Source: an alpha proteobacterium SCGC AAA536-G10 (GTDB lineage Bacteria; Pseudomonadota; Alphaproteobacteria; Puniceispirillales; Marisalimonadaceae). Taken from it: DNA of 64,000 nucleotides. A program made the translations under genes and the position numbers. The stretch spans positions 1 through 64,000 of the forward strand of contig ARQU01000009.1 in NCBI GenBank assembly GCA_000384615.1. Direction: 5' to 3'. Positions 60,249 through 64,000 of this stretch are shown in pieces (position 1 is the stretch's first letter; every line of letters starts with the position of its first letter). The notes under the pieces are model-generated. The model saw only the letters and a program-made list of their open reading frames with translations. It ran no database searches and was not told where the DNA came from.

Positions 60249-60983
60249 ATGATTGATTTGAAAGGTAAAACTGCCCTTTTAACTGCATCTGGTCAGGGCA
60301 TTGGGAAAGCTACCGCTAGAGCATTCTCTGAGGCTGGTGCGTACGTTATTGCTACGGATATAAATCGTGAAACATTATCTTCTTTAGATAAGATTGTGGA
60401 TGAAACCCATATACTTGATGTAACAGACAATAATGCAGTTAAAAACTTAATCTGGTCAATCAAAGAACCTGATATACTATTTAACTGTGCTGGAATTGTC
60501 CATAATGGAACAATTTTAGAATCTACTGATGATGACTGGGATTTTGCTTTTAAACTTAATGGCAAAGCAATGTATCACATGATTAAAGAAGTTATACCGA
60601 TAATGATAAAAAAAGGAGGAGGATCGATTGTTAATATAGCTTCTGTTGCATCATCTCTAAAAGGTATTCCAAACCGTTTTATTTATAGTGCATCAAAAGC
60701 CGCTGTTTTAGGTTTAACTAAGTCTGTTGCTGCGGACTATATTACCCAAGGCATAAGATGCAATGCCATATGTCCTGGTACAATAAATAGTCCATCACTA
60801 GAGCAAAGATTATCCGATATGGGTGATTATGAAAAAGCAAGGAAGGAATTTGTTGCCCGACAACCGATGGGAAGAATTGGAGAGGCAGAGGAAGTGGCAA
60901 ACCTTGCAGTTTATTTAGCAAGTGATGCCTCCGCTTTTACAACCGGTCAATTTCACATTATAGATGGTGGAATATGTACTTAA
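60249..60983 (+). CDS. SDR dehydrogenase, 2-keto-3-deoxy-L-fuconate dehydrogenase-like
   Basis: 244 residues. The Rossmann motif is TASGQGIGKA, active site YSASKAAVLG near 150, and RCNAICPGTINSPSLEQR near 178 is a long conserved region of the BDH2/DHRS6 and KDF dehydrogenase branch; ARQPMGRIGEAEEVA and FTTGQFHIIDGG complete it. It would oxidise 2-keto-3-deoxy-L-fuconate at C4 to the 2,4-diketo acid. It lies nine bases after the UxaA-type gene and upstream of the hydrolase, matching the order of reactions. Confidence 0.8.
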   Translation: MIDLKGKTALLTASGQGIGKATARAFSEAGAYVIATDINRETLSSLDKIVDETHILDVTDNNAVKNLIWSIKEPDILFNCAGIVHNGTILESTDDDWDFAFKLNGKAMYHMIKEVIPIMIKKGGGSIVNIASVASSLKGIPNRFIYSASKAAVLGLTKSVAADYITQGIRCNAICPGTINSPSLEQRLSDMGDYEKARKEFVARQPMGRIGEAEEVANLAVYLASDASAFTTGQFHIIDGGICT

Positions 60984-61034
60984 GAAAATGTCATATTAAG
61001 AAAAAGTATTAATTGTAAAAAGGAGGAGAATAAA

Positions 61035-61877
61035 ATGAAATTGTTACGTCATGGAGCTTTTGGAAAAGAAAAACCAGGTATTCTTGATCAAAATGGTTCT
61101 ATAAGGGATTTGTCTGAGCATTTACCAGATATTAATGGAGAAACTATAAGTGAAAATAGTTTAAAAAAAATTTCTTCAATAGATTTATCTTCTCTACCAA
61201 TTGTATCTGATGATACGAGACTAGGTGCATGTGTTGGTAATGTTGGCAAGTTTCTATGTATTGGATTAAATTATTCTGATCATGCAGCGGAAAGCGGCAT
61301 GGCTGTTCCTAGTGAGCCTATCCTTTTTTCAAAAGCTACTTCTGCAATTGTCGGTCCAAATGATAATATTGAAATACCAAGAAATTCGGTTGAGACTGAT
61401 TGGGAAGTAGAACTTGGCATAATTATTGGAAAAAAAGCCAAATATATAAATGAGAATGATGCGGATGATTATATCGCTGGCTACTGCCTAGTAAATGACG
61501 TCTCTGAAAGAGAGTTTCAATTAAAAAAAGAAGGTCAGTGGACTAAAGGAAAGTCATGCGACACTTTTGGACCTACAGGACCTTACTTAGTTACAAAAGA
61601 TGAGATAGCTGACGTACAAAAATTAAAAATGTATTTGGATGTTAATGGACAGAGAATGCAAGATGGTTCTACAAATACTATGATATTTTCAGCTAGATAT
61701 ATTGTATATTACTTATCTCAATTTATGAGCCTTAATCCCGGAGATATTATTGCTACTGGAACTCCTCCTGGGGTAGGAGGTGGAATGAAACCACCAGTAT
61801 TTTTAAAAGCTGGGGATAAAATGAAGCTTGGAATTGAAGGTCTTGGTGAGCAAAACCAAGTTTGTATTCAAGGATAA
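61035..61877 (+). CDS. Fumarylacetoacetate-hydrolase-family enzyme (2,4-diketo-3-deoxy-L-fuconate hydrolase-like)
   Basis: 280 residues. The FAH fold is seen from CIGLNYSDHAAESGM near residue 76; metal ligands are in ETDWEVELGIIIG (Glu) and VNDVSEREFQ (Asp), and KSCDTFGPTGPYL and GDIIATGTPPGVGGG close the active site. Relatives cleave 2,4-diketo acids to pyruvate and a second acid. After a UxaA-like dehydratase and KDF-dehydrogenase-like SDR this is the expected last step giving pyruvate and lactate. AGGAGGAG-like sequence precedes the ATG. Confidence 0.85.
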   Translation: MKLLRHGAFGKEKPGILDQNGSIRDLSEHLPDINGETISENSLKKISSIDLSSLPIVSDDTRLGACVGNVGKFLCIGLNYSDHAAESGMAVPSEPILFSKATSAIVGPNDNIEIPRNSVETDWEVELGIIIGKKAKYINENDADDYIAGYCLVNDVSEREFQLKKEGQWTKGKSCDTFGPTGPYLVTKDEIADVQKLKMYLDVNGQRMQDGSTNTMIFSARYIVYYLSQFMSLNPGDIIATGTPPGVGGGMKPPVFLKAGDKMKLGIEGLGEQNQVCIQG

Positions 61878-61886
61878 ATATAGTTA

Positions 61887-62900
61887 ATGAACAGATTAAG
61901 CAATAGAACTAAAGCTGCAATTATTTATGAAAAAGGTACACCAGACGTTTTTAAATGGGAAGAAGTTGAAGTTCCAAATCCAACTAACAAAGAAGTACGT
62001 TTAAAAAATACTGCTATAGGTGTGAATTATATTGATACCTATCACAGACGCGGTATGCCTCATCCCTGGCCAGTTCCAGAGCTGCCAATTGTTTTAGGAA
62101 TTGAAGGAGTGAGTGTCGTAGAAGAATTAGGTGCTGATGTAAACGAGTTTTCAATCGGTGACAGAGTTGCCTACGCTCTTCCTCCACATGGCGCATACAG
62201 CGAAGAAAGAGTGTATCCCGTTGACAAATTAATAAAAGTGCCTGATTCATTATCTCATGTTTCTGATCAGGATCTTGCTGCATTAATGTTAAAAGGATTA
62301 ACAGCTCAATTTCTTCTTAAAAGAACATATTCCGTTAAATCACGAGATGTTATTTTAGTTCACGCTGCAGCCGGTGGAATGGGTCTTATATTATGTCAAT
62401 GGGCTAAGTATCTAGGTGCTACGGTTATTGGAACTGTTAGTTCAGAACAGAAAGCAGAACAAGCAAAAAAAGCTGGAGCTGAACATGTTGTTATTCATTC
62501 TGAAGGAGATTTTGTTAAAAAGGTTCTAGAAGTTACAAATGGTGAAGGATGCCCAGTTGTATATGAATCAATAGGAAAGGATACCTTTAGAAGATCCATG
62601 GAATGCCTGCAACCCATGGGAATGCTTGCTGCATATGGTCATGCCTCAGGTGCTCCAGACCCAGTTGATGTTGTGGAATTGGGTACGAAAGGTTCACTTT
62701 TTCTAACCAGACCAGCTATAATGCATTATATGGCTAAAAGAGAGGATTTAATATCGAGTGCGAATGATCTATTCAATGTAATTGAAAAAGGTGTCTTAAA
62801 ATCAAATGTCAACCATACATACCCTTTGAGTGAGGTTGGTAAAGCTCATCGTGCAATAGAGAATAAAGAAACAACTGGAGCCACAGTATTAATTCCCTAA
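61887..62900 (+). CDS. NADPH:quinone oxidoreductase (MDR family)
   Basis: 337 residues, zinc-free medium-chain reductase. The start of the GroES domain AAIIYEKGTPDVFKWEEVEVP and AIGVNYIDTYHRRGM is close to quinone oxidoreductase Qor. The Rossmann domain has VHAAAGGMGLILCQWAK near residue 155. It follows the FAH gene by nine bases, so it shares its transcript, although its reaction is not part of the known deoxy-sugar route. A Qor-type reductase or an enoyl reductase is likely. Confidence 0.82.
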   Translation: MNRLSNRTKAAIIYEKGTPDVFKWEEVEVPNPTNKEVRLKNTAIGVNYIDTYHRRGMPHPWPVPELPIVLGIEGVSVVEELGADVNEFSIGDRVAYALPPHGAYSEERVYPVDKLIKVPDSLSHVSDQDLAALMLKGLTAQFLLKRTYSVKSRDVILVHAAAGGMGLILCQWAKYLGATVIGTVSSEQKAEQAKKAGAEHVVIHSEGDFVKKVLEVTNGEGCPVVYESIGKDTFRRSMECLQPMGMLAAYGHASGAPDPVDVVELGTKGSLFLTRPAIMHYMAKREDLISSANDLFNVIEKGVLKSNVNHTYPLSEVGKAHRAIENKETTGATVLIP

Positions 62901-62934
62901 ATATTTTTTAATAAATCAATGTGCGTACAATAAC

Positions 62935-63495
62935 TTAATTTTGGACTTGAACAATACATGGAGTTTCAGTTTTGGTTTTGATATCAAATATAGATCTTCC
63001 AGTGTGGTTTAAATGCATGCCATAAGTGTGTATAGAAAGTGCTACTTCTTTTCCATTATTCCACACACTATGTATATCTTCTGGTAGGCAACAAGTGGCA
63101 TTTCCCGGAAAAATTGTTTCTTCATTAGTTTTTATTAAATCGGCAAATCCATCTTTAGATCCATCATCTAATCTTTTATAATTAGTTTCATGTTCTTGAC
63201 CTTGAATTCCTGCAACTACTGCCCAAGTTTTATGATTATGCGGAGCAAGACCTTTTCCTGGTGCCCATGCAATAACAAAAACAGCTAATTTATGATCATC
63301 TTCTTCATGCAGAAGATGTAGTCCAAAACCTTGCTCTTCATTTACATTATAATACTCAGGTTTAATCCAGCTTTTATCTTCAGCAAGACGAAGAGCTAAT
63401 GGCTTTATTCGTTCTGTTATAGACTTTTCGGCAACTTCTTCGTTAACTACCTTACGTATATCCCTAACATAATTTTCAACTGAGTAATTGTTCAT
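62935..63495 (-). CDS. Cysteine-dioxygenase-like cupin (thiol dioxygenase family)
   Basis: 186 residues. A single beta-barrel holds the iron ligands: PHNHKTWAVVAGIQG near residue 95 (two His) and IHSVWN near 141 (third His), the pattern of cysteine dioxygenase and 3-mercaptopropionate dioxygenase. GQEHETNYKRLDDG lies between. It would oxidise a thiol acid to a sulfinate. It is downstream of the truncated acyl-CoA ligase with a nine-base gap, so a shared pathway is suggested but unknown. Confidence 0.75.
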   Translation of the reverse strand: MNNYSVENYVRDIRKVVNEEVAEKSITERIKPLALRLAEDKSWIKPEYYNVNEEQGFGLHLLHEEDDHKLAVFVIAWAPGKGLAPHNHKTWAVVAGIQGQEHETNYKRLDDGSKDGFADLIKTNEETIFPGNATCCLPEDIHSVWNNGKEVALSIHTYGMHLNHTGRSIFDIKTKTETPCIVQVQN

Positions 63496-63504
63496 ATTTT
63501 TTCC

Positions 63505-64000
63505 TTATTTATTTTCAAGTTCACGTAATTCAACTCTTCTAATCTTACCAGATATAGTTTTAGGTAAAGAATCAACAAATTCAACTTTTCTTGGGTACTT
63601 ATATGGGGCGGTTAAATTTTTGCAAAAATCTTGAATTTCTCTAATTAATTCATTTGATCCTTTGTAACCTTCTACTAGAACAATATATGCTTTTACTAGT
63701 TGACCCCTCGTCTCATCAGGAACTCCAACCACAGCACTTTCTGCAATCAAATCATGCTCTAATAAAGCACTTTCGACTTCAAAGGGACTAATTCTATAAC
63801 CTGCTGATGAAATTAAATCATCCGATCTACCAACGAACCACAAGTAGCCATCCTTATCTCGAGACGCAGTGTCACCTGTGTAATACCAACCATGTCGAAA
63901 AGAATCTTTTACAATAACTTTATTTTGTAAGTACCCATGAAATAAACCCGGAGGCCATTTTTTTTCTGTACAAATAGCAATATGGCCAACTTCACCATCT
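63505..64000 (-). CDS. AMP-forming acyl-CoA synthetase, C-terminal part (5' end outside window)
   Basis: The frame is open to the window edge; about 165 residues are visible, the C-terminal domain of an acetyl-CoA-synthetase-like enzyme. [20 protein letters not shown] contains the conserved Asp and Arg (shown by positions about 63831-63890), [12 protein letters not shown] follows and the catalytic Lys is in [11 protein letters not shown] near the end. The sequence runs past 63843, where an ATG-like Met occurs, so this Met is not the start. Medium-chain or aromatic acid is the likely substrate type. Confidence 0.85.
   Translation of the reverse strand, partial: DGEVGHIAICTEKKWPPGLFHGYLQNKVIVKDSFRHGWYYTGDTASRDKDGYLWFVGRSDDLISSAGYRISPFEVESALLEHDLIAESAVVGVPDETRGQLVKAYIVLVEGYKGSNELIREIQDFCKNLTAPYKYPRKVEFVDSLPKTISGKIRRVELRELENK

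Overview
The window is a gene-dense, AT-rich (about one third G+C by eye) stretch of a bacterial chromosome with short intergenic gaps and many overlapping genes. The gene repertoire (LIV-type ABC transporters, xanthine-dehydrogenase-family hydroxylases, box-type benzoyl-CoA enzymes, a Zur-box-like palindrome before znuA, acid-sugar dehydratases) fits a heterotrophic, probably marine alphaproteobacterium with a compact genome. That placement is inference; no rRNA or other marker gene is present. No tRNA, rRNA, insertion sequence, CRISPR array, integrase or prophage gene was seen. No intergenic gap exceeds 300 bases. The longest are 49675-49913 and 6034-6238.

Bases 1-26 kb form an aromatic and heteroaromatic acid catabolic region. 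It opens with a fused 2Fe-2S/molybdopterin hydroxylase (5' end outside the window), a 6-hydroxynicotinate-reductase-like Fe-S protein, a UPF0280 protein and a BenE-type permease, which together suggest a nicotinate-like substrate. A complete LIV-type ABC importer follows (6.2-10.9 kb). Next comes a three-subunit molybdenum hydroxylase with a CoA ligase, an enoyl-CoA-hydratase-family protein, an HpaB-type monooxygenase and a cupin (10.9-19.5 kb). This set resembles the hmfABCDE furoate pathway with two extra genes. Benzoate-CoA ligase, an alpha/beta hydrolase, BoxC and BoxB follow (19.6-25.1 kb). BoxA and the aldehyde dehydrogenase of that pathway are not present here. A DapA-family lyase, a frameshifted MaoC hydratase and a quinone oxidoreductase close the region.

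Bases 27.6-32.8 kb hold a zinc-acquisition locus: znuC-znuB on the minus strand, diverging from znuA (with a His/Asp-rich loop) plus a LolD/FtsX-like ABC pair and a DUF3299 protein. A near-perfect palindrome of Zur-box type lies just before znuA. Two membrane-protein genes here appear to lack ATG/GTG/TTG at the expected start and instead show an ATA codon at the right distance from a good Shine-Dalgarno sequence.

Bases 32.8-42.1 kb carry acyl-CoA metabolism: a Cys-less thiolase-like protein with a DUF35 OB-fold partner, an ADP-forming acyl-CoA synthetase, a FadB-like fusion enzyme, a nitronate monooxygenase, an MFS carrier and a reductase. Bases 42.1-45.1 kb hold an unusual operon: PhyH dioxygenase, tyrosine phosphatase and SAF-domain dehydrogenase.

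Bases 45.0-62.9 kb are devoted to hydroxy and sugar acids: OtnC/OtnI-like tetronate enzymes, an aldo/keto reductase, a lactonase-like MBL hydrolase, two tandem FAD-linked hydroxyacid dehydrogenases, a KdgK-like kinase, 2-hydroxyacid dehydrogenases, an IlvD/Edd-type sugar-acid dehydratase, and a UxaA-SDR-FAH operon that matches an L-fuconate-type oxidative route to pyruvate and lactate. The window ends in a thiol-dioxygenase-like cupin and a truncated acyl-CoA ligase. No transcription factor gene was recognised anywhere in the 64 kb.
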